The notes below the pieces were generated by a model. The model did not search any database and was not told the origin of the DNA. It saw only the letters and a program-made list of their open reading frames with translations. The position numbers and the translations under genes are program-made. Positions 1-8,928 of a stretch of 64,000 nucleotides of DNA are shown piece by piece; the stretch's first letter is position 1, and each line of letters starts with the position of its first letter. The stretch comes from Hymenobacter montanus (GTDB lineage Bacteria; Bacteroidota; Bacteroidia; Cytophagales; Hymenobacteraceae). The stretch covers positions 62,001 to 126,000 of the forward strand of contig NZ_JACXAD010000004.1 in the NCBI RefSeq assembly GCF_014699115.1, given 5' to 3'.

Positions 1-213
1 CGGGTGGCGCTTGTCGGGCGCTTTGGTGCTTTGGTGCACCCCCAATAAAATCAGGAATCCATTGCCGCTATCGACTAGGGAGTGAATGCCCTCCGACAGC
101 ATGGCCGACGAGCCGGTGAAATACGCCGCCACAAACTTGCTGATCGCAATGGCAATGTTGGCCCCGATAGCCCCGTAAATGGCAAATTTGGAAGAGGAAG
201 CAGCTGAACTCAT
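1..213 (-). CDS. Cation diffusion facilitator (CDF) transporter, N-terminal part
   Basis: The first 71 codons of a minus-strand gene that runs off the left edge of the window. The start is the ATG at 211-213. The translation has a hydrophobic first segment (about residues 10-31, [20 protein letters not shown]) followed by the typical CDF pattern [21 protein letters not shown], in which the His and Asp of the HSLVD stretch belong to the transmembrane metal site. CDF proteins export Zn, Co, Fe or similar divalent metals across the inner membrane in exchange for protons. The metal cannot be told from this fragment. The family call rests on the HSLVDS signature and the two hydrophobic stretches. 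Confidence 0.8.
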   Translation of the reverse strand, partial: MSSAASSSKFAIYGAIGANIAIAISKFVAAYFTGSSAMLSEGIHSLVDSGNGFLILLGVHQSTKAPDKRHP

Positions 214-579
214 GCGGACGCTTACGCAACCTAAGGGGATGGCGTTGGCCGGTGGCGCCCATCAGCTTAGCGCGGCCCGGGCGCCTCACCTATTCCTTGT
301 GGGGTGGCACCCGGTCGGGCACTACTAGGTACGGCCCTGGTTCGCTTCAGGCACGAAGCCGCAGGAGGGGCGAGCCTGACGGTATGGACATGGAGCGGAT
401 GGAAGACGGCCCCAAACGAGCGAAGCGACTGTGGCGAAGCCTTGGAAGAGGGGGAGCAGGTGCCGGGCGGCGTTGGTTGGTGCCTAGCTCCGGTTCCCCG
501 GCACGGTGCCCGAGGATCGGGACCGGCAGTTCGGTGCAGATACGCGGTAAGACTGCGGCCAGGGTACTACTTTCGCCCT
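214..579. other. Gene-free stretch between CDF gene and permease
   Basis: About 366 bases between two divergent genes. The open frames that cross it have no recognisable protein pattern and one merely extends the permease frame upstream. It presumably holds both promoters, but I see no clear TAnnTTTG element. I looked for RNase P or tmRNA hallmarks and found none. Confidence 0.4.
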
Positions 580-1965
580 ATGTCCCAACCTTCGTTGCAG
601 CGCCGCCTGGGCCTGGTGCAAGCCACTGCCCTTAATATGATTGACATGGTGGGCATTGGCCCCTTTGTTACGCTGCCGCTCGTCATGGGCTTTATGGGGC
701 CAAATTTTCTGCTGGCCTGGCTGGTGGGGGCAGGCCTGGCGGTGGTCGACGGCTTAATCTGGAGCGAGCTGGGCGCGGCGCACCCCGAAGCCGGGGGCTC
801 GTACCGCTTCCTCAAGCTGGCCTACGGCGAGCAGAAGTGGGGGCGGCTCATGTCGTTTCTCTACGTGTGGCAGACGCTGGTGCAGTCGCCGCTGGTGCTG
901 GCCTCGGGGGCCATTGGCTTTGCCCAGTACTTCGGCTACCTCGTGCCGATGACGGAGTGGTGGCAGCCCAAGCTGGTGTCCGGCGCCGTAGTGCTGCTGC
1001 TGATAATTCTGCTCTATCGCCGCATCGAGGACATTGGCAAGCTGGGGGTGCTGCTCTGGATGGGCGTACTGGGGTTGATGGGCTGGCTGATTGTTGGGGG
1101 CCTCACCCACGCCCACCATGAAGTAGCGTGGCTGCCCACTGGCGGCGCGGCGGCTCTGCCGGGCGTGCTGCTCTCGGCGGCCATGGGCCAAGCCGCCATC
1201 AAAACCATCTATTCCTACCTGGGGTACTACAACGTGTGTCACCTCGGTGGCGAAATCGTGAATCCCCAGCGCATAATTCCGCGCAGCATCTTCCTCAGCA
1301 TTCTCGGCATCATGGCCCTGTACCTGCTACTGAACTGGAGCGTAGGCACGGTCATTCCCTGGCAGGAAGTGCAGGGGTGGCAGGCGGCTGGAACGGGCGC
1401 CGTGGCCGACAAGTCGCAGTTTATCGTGAGCGTGTTCGTGGAGCGGCTCTACGGCGTAGCGGCGGCCCAGGCGGCCACCGCGCTGGTGCTGCTGGTGGCA
1501 TTCGCCTCCTTGTTTGCCGTACTGCTGGGCTATTCGCGCATTCCTTACGCGGCGGCGGCCGATGGCGAGTTTCTGCCCTTTTTCGGCCGGCTGCATCCCA
1601 CCAAAAACTTCCCCCACGTGTCGCTGCTGGTTTTGGGGGGCGTGGGCTTCGTGTTCAGTTTACTTTTCCGACTGGGCGAGGTAATCACGGCTATTCTGGC
1701 CATGCGCATTCTGGTCCAGTTCGTGGGGCAGGCGGTGGGGCTGATGCTGCTGCGGCGCCGGCGCGGTACGGCCGCGTTACCGTTCAAAATGCCGCTGTAC
1801 CCACTGCCCGTGCTTATTGCCATTGCGGTGTGGCTGCTCATTTTCTACAGCACCGGCCCCCGGTTCATGCTCTCCGGCCTCACCGTGATTACGCTGGGGG
1901 TAGGGGCGTTCTTGCTGTGGAGTCGTCGGCTGGGGCGGTGGCCGTTCGAGAAAAAGCTGGGCTAA
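580..1965 (+). CDS. APC-family amino acid permease
   Basis: A 461-residue inner-membrane transporter of the amino acid-polyamine-organocation superfamily. The frame is open further upstream (to 304), but the upstream residues are Arg/Gly-rich and unlike a membrane protein. The ATG at 580 gives the expected N-terminus, with a short cytoplasmic tail and then the first helix LGLVQATALNMIDMVGIGPF, whose unwound GxGP-type turn binds substrate in this family. About twelve hydrophobic segments follow, including the consensus AHPEAGGSYRFLK after helix 2 and the NPQRIIPRS loop. The length fits the family. The substrate cannot be assigned. The gene stands alone; its neighbours do not suggest a pathway. 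Confidence 0.85.
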   Translation: MSQPSLQRRLGLVQATALNMIDMVGIGPFVTLPLVMGFMGPNFLLAWLVGAGLAVVDGLIWSELGAAHPEAGGSYRFLKLAYGEQKWGRLMSFLYVWQTLVQSPLVLASGAIGFAQYFGYLVPMTEWWQPKLVSGAVVLLLIILLYRRIEDIGKLGVLLWMGVLGLMGWLIVGGLTHAHHEVAWLPTGGAAALPGVLLSAAMGQAAIKTIYSYLGYYNVCHLGGEIVNPQRIIPRSIFLSILGIMALYLLLNWSVGTVIPWQEVQGWQAAGTGAVADKSQFIVSVFVERLYGVAAAQAATALVLLVAFASLFAVLLGYSRIPYAAAADGEFLPFFGRLHPTKNFPHVSLLVLGGVGFVFSLLFRLGEVITAILAMRILVQFVGQAVGLMLLRRRRGTAALPFKMPLYPLPVLIAIAVWLLIFYSTGPRFMLSGLTVITLGVGAFLLWSRRLGRWPFEKKLG

Positions 1966-2132
1966 CTCCGAAATGAAAACCTGGTTCCAAAACAACCTGA
2001 ATCCATATCTACCCCGTTTGGGGACGTCGCTGAATGGAGAAACCCGGCAGTTGCTGCGCAATCCGCAAAACCATACGGGGTGCAATTCCCCTATCGGCTG
2101 GATCTTATTTTGTGATTTTTTAGCGTAGTGTC

Positions 2133-2726
2133 ATGATCATCCGCTGGGGATTCTTTTTGTTTTTGCTGCTTTCTGGTTTTGGGGGCTCCGCGCAATTTTG
2201 GCGGCCAGTAAAAACCTTGTCGGCTGACTACCTGCTCTGGAGCCCTACCCGGCGCTTAAGGGCCAGTGACTTTCAATTGAAGGTAAGGCCCCAAAACAAT
2301 CTAAGCCAAAGCTTTGCGGAATTTGGCTTAGAAATGAACGGGAGCAATATGGAGCTGCTGGGCAAGAATGCAAACCATATGGTTAAGAACTATTTTTACC
2401 GCCTCGGCTCCTACCTGGATCTGGAATCGGGCGATACGCTCAGAACTGCTTCCGCGCTTCGATACCTGCAAACCGAATGGGATATCTATGAGGTGGCGGC
2501 CCGACGACTCCGCCAACAGCTTCGGGGCGCCGCCAAAAAGATAGTCCTTTTCGGCAAGCCGGATGTCAATGAGTTATTCAGGGCTACTCATGAGGCGGCC
2601 AGCCAGCGAATAATTCAGTATGCTGATGAAACCAAGTATGGGTTGTTCCTGGATAAGCAGCAAGAGTGGGAAAGACGGATAGCCAGTGAGCTGGCTGAAT
2701 TGGCCGCCTTCGCGACGGCGTATTAA
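2133..2726 (+). CDS. Hypothetical secreted protein
   Basis: A 197-residue protein that I do not recognise. It begins with a clear Sec signal peptide (hydrophobic FFLFLLLSGFGG, likely cleavage after GSA or SAQ near residue 20), so it should be exported to the periplasm. The mature part is mixed polar and helical with many Arg, Gln and Glu residues, no cysteines and no obvious catalytic motif. The region from residue 110 onward looks mostly helical and is rich in Ala, Glu and Arg. It lies alone between the permease and hemB and has AT-rich sequence downstream. It may be lineage-specific. Confidence 0.55.
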   Translation: MIIRWGFFLFLLLSGFGGSAQFWRPVKTLSADYLLWSPTRRLRASDFQLKVRPQNNLSQSFAEFGLEMNGSNMELLGKNANHMVKNYFYRLGSYLDLESGDTLRTASALRYLQTEWDIYEVAARRLRQQLRGAAKKIVLFGKPDVNELFRATHEAASQRIIQYADETKYGLFLDKQQEWERRIASELAELAAFATAY

Positions 2727-3145
2727 TCTCGGAGCAGAAGAACTGGTGCTAAATTGGAAAGTGCGTTTTAATCTACCTAGAGGTACTTTTTAATCAAATA
2801 TTTGCCATTGATCAGGGATAGACTTTGTTAGTAAAACAACGGTAGAAACTAATTAAGAATATCTAATTATCATATTTTATAAATATTTATACGAGCGTAA
2901 GATATTTAATAAAGAATATTACCAATCCATGCAGTCTGTTCTCGCCGGAATCGGGCAAAAGTGCAGTAGGTGTACCGTGGCGGTAGCGCGAACGGTGTAG
3001 TTCGCGTCACCGCGCCGCACTAGCGACTCGTCTCAGGACGCGGACTACATAGTCCGCGCTACGGTGCTACGGTCGGTCCGGTACCCTGATAACAGAACTG
3101 CTTTGAAATTACCCAGGCGCTACGGCTCAGAAGCTGGAAAGCGGG
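2727..3145. other. AT-rich intergenic region with palindromic repeat
   Basis: A gene-free stretch between two convergent genes. Its left half (about 2745-2930) is strongly AT-rich, unlike the rest of the window. Its right half carries the nested inverted repeat listed separately. Confidence 0.5.
2983..3062. repeat. Nested palindromic intergenic repeat
   Basis: An outer inverted pair (GTAGCGC at 2983-2989 and GCGCTAC at 3056-3062) encloses two smaller hairpins: GCGAAC/GTTCGC at 2988-3005 and GCGGACTA/TAGTCCGC at 3040-3057. Compound palindromes of this kind resemble REP or BIME elements spread between genes. Only one copy is in this window. Confidence 0.55.
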
Positions 3146-4132
3146 TTACCCGCGGCGCAGCACGGCCGCCGCTTCTTTAGCGAAATAGGTCAGGATGGCG
3201 TCGGCCCCGGCGCGCTTAATGCTGGTGAGCACTTCCAGCATCGTACGCTCGCCGTCGAGCCAGCCGTTTTGGGCGGCGGCTTTTACCATGGCGTACTCCC
3301 CGCTCACGTTGTAGGCCGTTACGGGCAGGTGAGTGCGTTCCTTCACCGCATGAATCACGTCCAGGTAGCTCAGGGCAGGCTTCACCATCACCATGTCGGC
3401 CCCTTCGGCTTCGTCGAGGGCCAGCTCGCGCAGGGCCTCACGTTTATTGGCGGGGTTCATCTGGTAGCTTTTCTTGTCGCCTTTTTTCGGGGCCGAATCT
3501 AGAGCGTCGCGGAACGGCCCGTAGAAGGCCGAAGCGTATTTGGCGGTGTAGCTCATGATGCTCACGTGCTGAAAGGCGTTCTCGTCGAGCACCCGCCGAA
3601 TCCAGGCCACGCGGCCGTCCATCATGTCGCTCGGGCCGATGATGTCGGCCCCGGCCCGGGCCTGGGCCAGGGCCATTTGGCCGAGCACTTCGAGGGTAGC
3701 GTCGTTGAGGATTTCGCCGGACTCGGCGTCAACGATGCCGTCGTGGCCGTCGCTGCTGTAGGGGTCCATCGCCACGTCGGTCATCAGCACAATGTCGGGA
3801 AACTGCCGCTTGATTTCAGCCACCGTTTTCAGGTACAGGCCCTCGGGGTTAGCCGACTCGCGGGCCAGGCAGTCTTTCAGCGCGTCGTTGATGCTAGGGA
3901 AGGGGGCGAAAGCTTTCACGCCGAGCTCCACGCATTGGCCGACCTCGTCGATAATCCGGTCGGCCGTGAAGCGGTGGATGCCGGGCATGGACTTCACTTC
4001 CAACGTTTGATTCTGGCCTTCAATAAGGAAGAGCGGGAAAATAAAATCGTGGGTGGTGAGGCGAGTTTCCTGCACCAGGTCGCGGATAACTTCAGACTTG
4101 CGGTTGCGGCGGGGGCGGTGAATGGGGAGCAT
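3146..4132 (-). CDS. hemB: Delta-aminolevulinic acid dehydratase (porphobilinogen synthase)
   Basis: Condenses two 5-aminolevulinate molecules to porphobilinogen, the second common step of tetrapyrrole (heme) synthesis, in the cytoplasm. I place the start at the ATG at 4130-4132 (MLPIHRPRR), which gives 328 residues, normal for HemB; the frame is open a further 16 residues upstream, but those do not fit the family. The two active-site lysines are visible in SYTAKYASAFYGPFRDA (about 195-211) and ADMVMVKPALSYLDV (about 250-264), the latter being the family signature. The DVAMDPYSSDGHDG segment is the variant metal region: it lacks the Cys cluster of zinc enzymes and looks like the Mg-type bacterial form. 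Confidence 0.97.
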   Translation of the reverse strand: MLPIHRPRRNRKSEVIRDLVQETRLTTHDFIFPLFLIEGQNQTLEVKSMPGIHRFTADRIIDEVGQCVELGVKAFAPFPSINDALKDCLARESANPEGLYLKTVAEIKRQFPDIVLMTDVAMDPYSSDGHDGIVDAESGEILNDATLEVLGQMALAQARAGADIIGPSDMMDGRVAWIRRVLDENAFQHVSIMSYTAKYASAFYGPFRDALDSAPKKGDKKSYQMNPANKREALRELALDEAEGADMVMVKPALSYLDVIHAVKERTHLPVTAYNVSGEYAMVKAAAQNGWLDGERTMLEVLTSIKRAGADAILTYFAKEAAAVLRRG

Positions 4133-4238
4133 ATTAAGAAGTAGCGCCGGGCCTGGGTCGGGCGCGTAAGAAATTAGCACAAGCGTTTAGTACAACGACA
4201 ACGCAGCACGAAGCCGCAAAGGTTGCCCGCAAACCGGG

Positions 4239-4772
4239 TTATCCCCCAAACGGGTCGATGTAGGCTACCAGTACGGCCAGCGCTGCCGCCCCGGCTATAA
4301 TGCCCCATACCAGCCCACCCCCGCTCAGTGCCAGGCCGACGAGCGCAATTGGCAGGGTCACCAGGCCCAGCACGCCCAAAACCGTGGTGCCCAAGCCCAC
4401 CTCAGCCGGGGCCTGGGGCCGGGCCCAAAGCCGCCGCCGAGGCGTCGAGGCCGGCCTTACCACCGGGCTCGAAACTACGGACGCATCCGTTACCAGCACT
4501 TGGGGCGCGGACACGGGCCGCCGCACCCGTACCCGCGGCCGAAGGAAAGTGGACCGTGGTGCAACGGCAACGGCCGGCTCGGCCACCGGTACCGAGGCTA
4601 CTTGAGCCCGCTCGATCCGGACTGCCCCTGTATCAACCGCGGGCGCGGCTCGCCGGGGGGCGGGCTGAAACGAAAAGCTGGGTCGGGTGCTCTGGCAGCC
4701 ACTCATTGAGCCGACAAAAGCTACCGCCAGCAGTCCTAGCCAAAGCCAACGGGTGTAAAAGGCGAAGTGCAT
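4239..4772 (-). CDS. Hypothetical lipoprotein with C-terminal membrane segments
   Basis: A 177-residue protein read from the ATG at 4770-4772. The longer open frame upstream overlaps the neighbouring oxidase gene and has no sense as protein. The start is chosen because it gives a lipoprotein signal: Arg near the N-terminus, a hydrophobic core LWLGLLAVAFVGS and the lipobox MSGC, with Cys near residue 25 as the expected lipid-modified residue. The middle is a low-complexity Pro/Arg/Val/Ala linker. The last 50 residues are strongly hydrophobic and Gly-rich (LGVLGLVTLPIALVGLALSG, then GIIAGAAALAVLVAYI), suggesting two membrane helices. I do not recognise the family; related short Bacteroidota lipoproteins with such a tail exist. 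Confidence 0.65.
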   Translation of the reverse strand: MHFAFYTRWLWLGLLAVAFVGSMSGCQSTRPSFSFQPAPRRAAPAVDTGAVRIERAQVASVPVAEPAVAVAPRSTFLRPRVRVRRPVSAPQVLVTDASVVSSPVVRPASTPRRRLWARPQAPAEVGLGTTVLGVLGLVTLPIALVGLALSGGGLVWGIIAGAAALAVLVAYIDPFGG

Positions 4773-4831
4773 ACTCAAAATATCAAAAAGTGAAGCGTAA
4801 ACTATGCGATACGAAGTTCGGTTACTTTCCG

Positions 4832-6001
4832 CTATCGGGTCGCCAATAGCTCGGCCGCGCGCCAGCCGGTGCCAGCGCCCAGCGCTACGCCCATGCCATT
4901 GCAGCGCACCGCCGCCAGCAGGCCCGGTCGCACCCACTCGATAATCGGAGCCAGGGCCGGTCCGAACCCCATAACCCCGCTCCACCGATAGTCGATGCGG
5001 GGGCGCTGGCCGGGTACTATCACTTCGTACAACAGGTTTTCCAGGTAATGCTGCACCTGCTCGGTGAGACCAGGGGCCGTGGTTGCTTCGGCTGCGAAAT
5101 CGAGGTTGCGGCCGCCGCCCAGCAGGAGGCGGTGGTCGGCCAGCTGCCGGAAATAGGCATAGCCGCGGTCGTAGTGAAAGGTGCCGGGCAAGGCCACGTC
5201 GGGCAGTGGCTCCGTTACCAGCACCTGACCGCGGCCGGGCGTTACCCCCAGCTCGGGCAGTAGCTCGTTGGCGAAGGCATTGGTAGCCACCAGCACCCGG
5301 CCCGCTTCCAGGCTGGCGCCGTTCGTCAGGTGCAGGCGGTGGCCCGCTCCCGAAGTTTCCACCGCTTCTACCCCGCAGCTGGTGAGTACGAGTACATCGG
5401 CGGCCCAGGTCCGGGCCAGCAGGGCGCGCATCAGGCGGCCGGCGTCGAGGCTGCCTTCGTACTCGTTCTTAAGCAGAGCCCCCAGACCCCCGAAACCAAA
5501 GCGGCCCACCTCGTCGCTAACGTCGCGGAAAGTGCGGGCCCGGCCCACCACCGGCGCCAGCAGGGCGTTGAAATAAGCTAGCTTCCCGCGGCATTCGGCG
5601 GCCAGCGCGGCTTCTTCGCGGCGAAAAAGCTCGTAGCCGCCCACCGGCTGGTAGTCCAGCTCCGCATCGCCGACCAGCTCGCGCAGCCGGGTTAACCCTT
5701 CGCAGCGGGCCGCCACCACCGCTTGCAGGTTGCCGCGCTTTTCCTGCTCCAGCAGCTCTGAAATCGACCCAAAGCAGGCAAAGCCGGCATTTTTAGTCGA
5801 GGCGCCGCTGGGCAGCGGGCCGCGTTCCAGCACCGCCACGCGCCAGGCGGGCCGACGCTGCTTTACGTACAGCGCGGCCGTGAGCCCCACCAGCCCGGCG
5901 CCAACTATGGCTACGTCGTGGGGGCCGAAAAAAGACTGGTGTTCCCAGTACGATAGCGCCAGGTCCCGCAAAGTTCTAAACGTTAAGTTGCGCCAAGGCA
6001 A
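4832..6001 (-). CDS. FAD-dependent amine/amino acid oxidoreductase (DAO family)
   Basis: A 389-residue flavoenzyme of the DadA/glycine oxidase family, which oxidises amino or imino acids. The Rossmann dinucleotide motif VAIVGAGLVGLTAALY (about 30-45) binds FAD, followed by VLERGPLPSGASTKNAGF, the usual second FAD loop with SGAST/N, and a late GWRAAELLA tail. The frame is closed upstream by a stop codon, and the only start that keeps the whole N-terminus is a TTG at 5999-6001; a TTG inside the gene, at the Leu of RTLRDL, is an alternative. The start lies within a 25-bp inverted repeat. It is downstream of ornithine aminotransferase on the same strand, suggesting a shared role in amino acid breakdown; the substrate is unknown. 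Confidence 0.85.
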   Translation of the reverse strand: MPWRNLTFRTLRDLALSYWEHQSFFGPHDVAIVGAGLVGLTAALYVKQRRPAWRVAVLERGPLPSGASTKNAGFACFGSISELLEQEKRGNLQAVVAARCEGLTRLRELVGDAELDYQPVGGYELFRREEAALAAECRGKLAYFNALLAPVVGRARTFRDVSDEVGRFGFGGLGALLKNEYEGSLDAGRLMRALLARTWAADVLVLTSCGVEAVETSGAGHRLHLTNGASLEAGRVLVATNAFANELLPELGVTPGRGQVLVTEPLPDVALPGTFHYDRGYAYFRQLADHRLLLGGGRNLDFAAEATTAPGLTEQVQHYLENLLYEVIVPGQRPRIDYRWSGVMGFGPALAPIIEWVRPGLLAAVRCNGMGVALGAGTGWRAAELLATR

Positions 6002-6060
6002 GGTTTAATACCGACAAACTTCGCGAAGTTTAGCCTTAAAACTTTGCGGGACTTGGCGCT
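5955..6060. repeat. Inverted repeat spanning the rocD/oxidase junction
   Basis: Arms at 5955-5979 and 6036-6060 match at 23 of 25 positions in inverted orientation. The loop holds a perfect 16-bp palindrome, AAACTTCGCGAAGTTT, at 6016-6031, and the TTG start of the oxidase gene. The left arm encodes oxidase residues about 8-15; the right arm ends at the rocD stop codon. There is no T-run, so it is not a standard terminator. Confidence 0.7.
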
Positions 6061-7310
6061 TAGAACGCCAGAATAACTTGCTCGATCACGTCGCAGGCCT
6101 CATGCAGCTGATCCTCGGTAATCACTAGGGGCGGCGCAAAGCGGATGATGTCGCCGTGCGTGGGCTTAGCCAGCACCCCACGCTCCATCAGGGTTACGCA
6201 CACGTCCCAGGCCGTGCGGCCATCGGCGTGCGGGCGGATAACCACCGCGTTGAGCAAGCCCTTGCCGCGCACGAGCTCCACTACTTCGGGGCGTTGGGCC
6301 TGCACCTGGCGCATGCGCTTGCGGAATACTTCACCCAGTACGGCTGCGTTCTGAATAAGCTTTTCGTCGAGCAGCACGTCGAGGGCCGCGCGCATTACCG
6401 CGCAGGCCAGGGGGTTGCCGCCGAAGGTTGAGCCGTGCTGGCCGGGTTGAATGGTGAGCATCACCTCATTGTTGGCCAGCACCGCCGACACCGGCAGCAC
6501 CCCGCCGCTCAGGGCCTTGCCCAGGATAAGAATGTCGGCGTGCACGCCTTCGTAGCACGAGGCCAGCAACTGGCCGGTGCGGCCTAGGCCGGTCTGAATC
6601 TCGTCGACGATAAACAGCACGTGGTGGGCCCGGCAAATGGCGTGCGCCTTGGCCAGGTAGCCTTCCGAGGGCACCACAACCCCGGCTTCGCCCTGAATGG
6701 GCTCCACCATAAATGCACAAACGTGCGGGTCCTGCACGGCGGCTTCCAGGGACTCCAAATCATCGTAGGGCACTACCTGGTAGCCGGGCATGTACGGTCC
6801 GAAACCGCCGGTGCTGTCGGGGTCGGTGCTAAAGGAGATGATGCCGGTGGTGCGGCCGTGAAAATTGTGCTCGGCCACAATGGTGCGGGCCTGGTTAGGG
6901 GCAATGCCCTTTTCCTGGTAACCCCACTTGCGGGCCAGCTTCAGGGCCGTTTCGACGGCTTCGGCCCCGGAGTTCATCAGTAGGGCTTTGTCGTAGCCAA
7001 ACAGCTCGCACAGCTGTTTTTCGGCCGCGCCCAGCTGGTCGTTGAAGAATGCCCGCGAGGTGAGCGTCAGCTGCTGGGCCTGCCGAGTAAGCGCCGCAAT
7101 AATGCGCGGGTGGCAATGGCCCTGGTTCACGGCCGAGTAGGCCGACAGAAAGTCGTAATAGTGCTTGCCCGCCACATCCCAGAGGTGTACGCCCTCGCCG
7201 CGGCTCAGCACCACGGGTAGCGGATGGTAGTTGTGCGCACCGTACTGATCTTCGAGCTGCATTAGCTGCTCGGCGCGACTACTCGTAGCGGTAGGGGAGG
7301 AGGTGTTCAT
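6060..7310 (-). CDS. rocD: Ornithine-oxo-acid aminotransferase
   Basis: A PLP-dependent class III aminotransferase that moves the delta-amino group of ornithine to 2-oxoglutarate, giving glutamate semialdehyde, in arginine/ornithine breakdown and proline synthesis. It has 416 residues, close to the family norm. Family markers are [20 protein letters not shown] near the N-terminus, [19 protein letters not shown] (about 117-135), the [11 protein letters not shown] metal/PLP-loop segment (about 235-245), and [16 protein letters not shown], whose Lys forms the Schiff base with PLP. The [11 protein letters not shown] segment completes the cofactor phosphate site. The N-terminal ATG at 7308-7310 fits. 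The FAD oxidase gene follows on the same strand. Confidence 0.93.
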   Translation of the reverse strand: MNTSSPTATSSRAEQLMQLEDQYGAHNYHPLPVVLSRGEGVHLWDVAGKHYYDFLSAYSAVNQGHCHPRIIAALTRQAQQLTLTSRAFFNDQLGAAEKQLCELFGYDKALLMNSGAEAVETALKLARKWGYQEKGIAPNQARTIVAEHNFHGRTTGIISFSTDPDSTGGFGPYMPGYQVVPYDDLESLEAAVQDPHVCAFMVEPIQGEAGVVVPSEGYLAKAHAICRAHHVLFIVDEIQTGLGRTGQLLASCYEGVHADILILGKALSGGVLPVSAVLANNEVMLTIQPGQHGSTFGGNPLACAVMRAALDVLLDEKLIQNAAVLGEVFRKRMRQVQAQRPEVVELVRGKGLLNAVVIRPHADGRTAWDVCVTLMERGVLAKPTHGDIIRFAPPLVITEDQLHEACDVIEQVILAF

Positions 7311-7494
7311 AAGGCCAGTGGGAACAGAGGTGAGGGCGTGAAATTACGGGTTTTCGGCTCGAGGGGCGTTAGTCGGAGGTGCCGGAGCCCCAGCGCCCCA
7401 GCTAGCGCAAAAACCTGGGCTGGCAATGGCAACCCGAGTAATTCTTCGCACCCTCTGGCTGGCCGCAGTCTCCCACGCGGGCTCGTCCCTCGGT

Positions 7495-8340
7495 TCAGTT
7501 CACGCGTAACCAGTAAGAGCCCCCGTGGGTTTCAACCCCCTGCAAGGCTGGCTGCTGCCACAGAGGACTCAGAATGCCGCTTAGTTCAGCATCCTGGCTG
7601 ATGAAGTAGTTAGGCAAAATTGTTTCGTACTTGTCAGGATTCGCTAGAATGAAAGCTGCCAGTAAGTACTGCTCCGAATAAGCCCGGTCACACATGAACT
7701 GCGGGTAGTCGTAAGGCAGGTAGATGTCGTGGATGTGTACAATTACGCCGGGAGCTAGTCGGGGTAGCACCTCCAGAAAGAATACAGTGGCATCCGAGTT
7801 AGGGAGTACTCGGTGCGAATTGTCAATAAAAAGAATGTCGTTCGCCTTGAGACCGTACAAAAACGAGAAATCAGTCTTTTCGAAAGGCTTACGCACTATA
7901 TGTTGCGCCAGTTGGTCTATTTCAGCCCGCGGGTAAGGATCAATTGAAGTAATCTGAGTAGAGAGCCCTTGTTCCCGAATGGCTTTGGCAGCCACTTTAG
8001 TTGAATTGCCTGAGCCAACTTCAACGTACTGCTCCGGACGGAAATGTGCCAGCAGGCCGTAGATAGCCACGATATCGAGGCCCGGCAAGAAGGCATTGTT
8101 CCAGGCGGGCTGATTGGGGTCAGTTTCAAATTTGGCGTCCTTAATACGCTCGAATTCTGATTGATAAGCCAATATGTTCGTAAGTAGGCTCCGGTAGGTG
8201 TCTCTATGCCGGTTTATCAGGTCGTAGAGGGGCTGATGGGGAGGCTTACCGTGGCCGTAGCGGGGTTCGAAGGTGACTTTGTAATCCAGAAACAGGTTCT
8301 GAAATTTTGGCGAAACGAACCGGTACAGTTCTTTGAGCAT
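7495..8340 (-). CDS. Class I SAM-dependent methyltransferase
   Basis: A 281-residue protein with the Methyltransf_24-type fold. Motif I reads YVEVGSGNSTKVAAKAI (about 102-118); the acidic end of strand 2 is SIDPYPRAEI; the later strand and active-site region reads DILFIDNSHRVLPNSD followed by PGVIVHIHDIYLPYDYP (about 180-200), where the HDI and Asp/His residues resemble cephalosporin-hydroxylase/O-methyltransferase relatives. The N-terminal 80 residues form a helical cap. The substrate is unknown; such proteins often sit in sugar or surface-polymer gene groups, but none is nearby here. It is flanked by about 184 bases to rocD and 320 to a DUF5522 gene on the other strand. Confidence 0.75.
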   Translation of the reverse strand: MLKELYRFVSPKFQNLFLDYKVTFEPRYGHGKPPHQPLYDLINRHRDTYRSLLTNILAYQSEFERIKDAKFETDPNQPAWNNAFLPGLDIVAIYGLLAHFRPEQYVEVGSGNSTKVAAKAIREQGLSTQITSIDPYPRAEIDQLAQHIVRKPFEKTDFSFLYGLKANDILFIDNSHRVLPNSDATVFFLEVLPRLAPGVIVHIHDIYLPYDYPQFMCDRAYSEQYLLAAFILANPDKYETILPNYFISQDAELSGILSPLWQQPALQGVETHGGSYWLRVN

Positions 8341-8661
8341 AAAGCAGAATGGCGTTGCCGCGGGCAGTCATTTTTGCCGGCGGTCAGCAAAGCTACAGGT
8401 TCACTGCCAAATCGGAATGGGCCGCATCCCTCCAGGAAATTTCTCAGTAGCATATAAATCATAAAGCTTCAACAGCCAGATTGATTTCAAAAGTAATTTG
8501 GCCGCTCTCAGATCGTCCAGAGAAGCCTGGCTGAGAGTGCTGCTGGCGCGCTTCACCGACGCGTGTCAGCACCGCTGAGCTTACACCTTGGTAAGAAATG
8601 ATAAGAGCCAAGCTGTCATGGGGAAACTGGTAGCGGCCCCAATTGTACCTTTGAGTTGCCA

Positions 8662-8844
8662 ATGCCTACCTCCGCTCCCCAGCCGCTGCAGCCCGGCGAC
8701 TTTTACTATACGCCCGAGGGCTATCTCGTCTTTACCGAGCAGTACCACCGGCGGCGGGGCAGCTGCTGCCGGAACGGGTGTCGGCACTGCCCATGGAAAT
8801 TTCGGGCCCAAGCAGGCCAGCCAGACGCATCCCAGCAGAAATAA
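8662..8844 (+). CDS. DUF5522 small cysteine-rich protein
   Basis: A 60-residue protein. The core reads FYYTPEGYLVFTEQYHRRRG, followed by SCCRNGCRHCPWKF, the hallmark of the DUF5522 family, with CC, C and C spaced as CCxxxCxxC and a conserved HCP. The cysteines suggest metal or iron-sulfur binding. The ATG at 8662 is preferred over the TTG two codons upstream. It lies 84 bases before rpmB on the same strand. Function is unknown. Confidence 0.7.
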   Translation: MPTSAPQPLQPGDFYYTPEGYLVFTEQYHRRRGSCCRNGCRHCPWKFRAQAGQPDASQQK

Positions 8845-8855
8845 GAGCCGGGTGC

Positions 8856-8886
8856 TTGGTGAATGCCAGACTTTTGCCGATATTTG
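8856..8886 (+). promoter_or_regulatory. Bacteroidota-type promoter of rpmB
   Basis: TTG at 8856-8858, 20 bases, then GATATTTG at 8879-8886. This matches the Bacteroidota primary-sigma pattern (TTTG/TTG, about 19, TAnnTTTG) except for G at the first position of the second box. It lies 42 bases upstream of the rpmB start. Confidence 0.5.
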
Positions 8887-8928
8887 CGGCCCGTTTCTCT
8901 GCTTTGTAATTCTTAACCCTCCGATATC

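Noticed and set aside
304..579. 92-residue N-terminal extension of the APC permease
   Set aside because: Arg/Gly/Pro-rich with no conservation; the ATG at 580 gives the normal family N-terminus.
3566..4144. A 192-codon plus-strand ORF opposite hemB
   Set aside because: It is the antisense shadow of a clear hemB gene in high-GC sequence and has no family pattern of its own.
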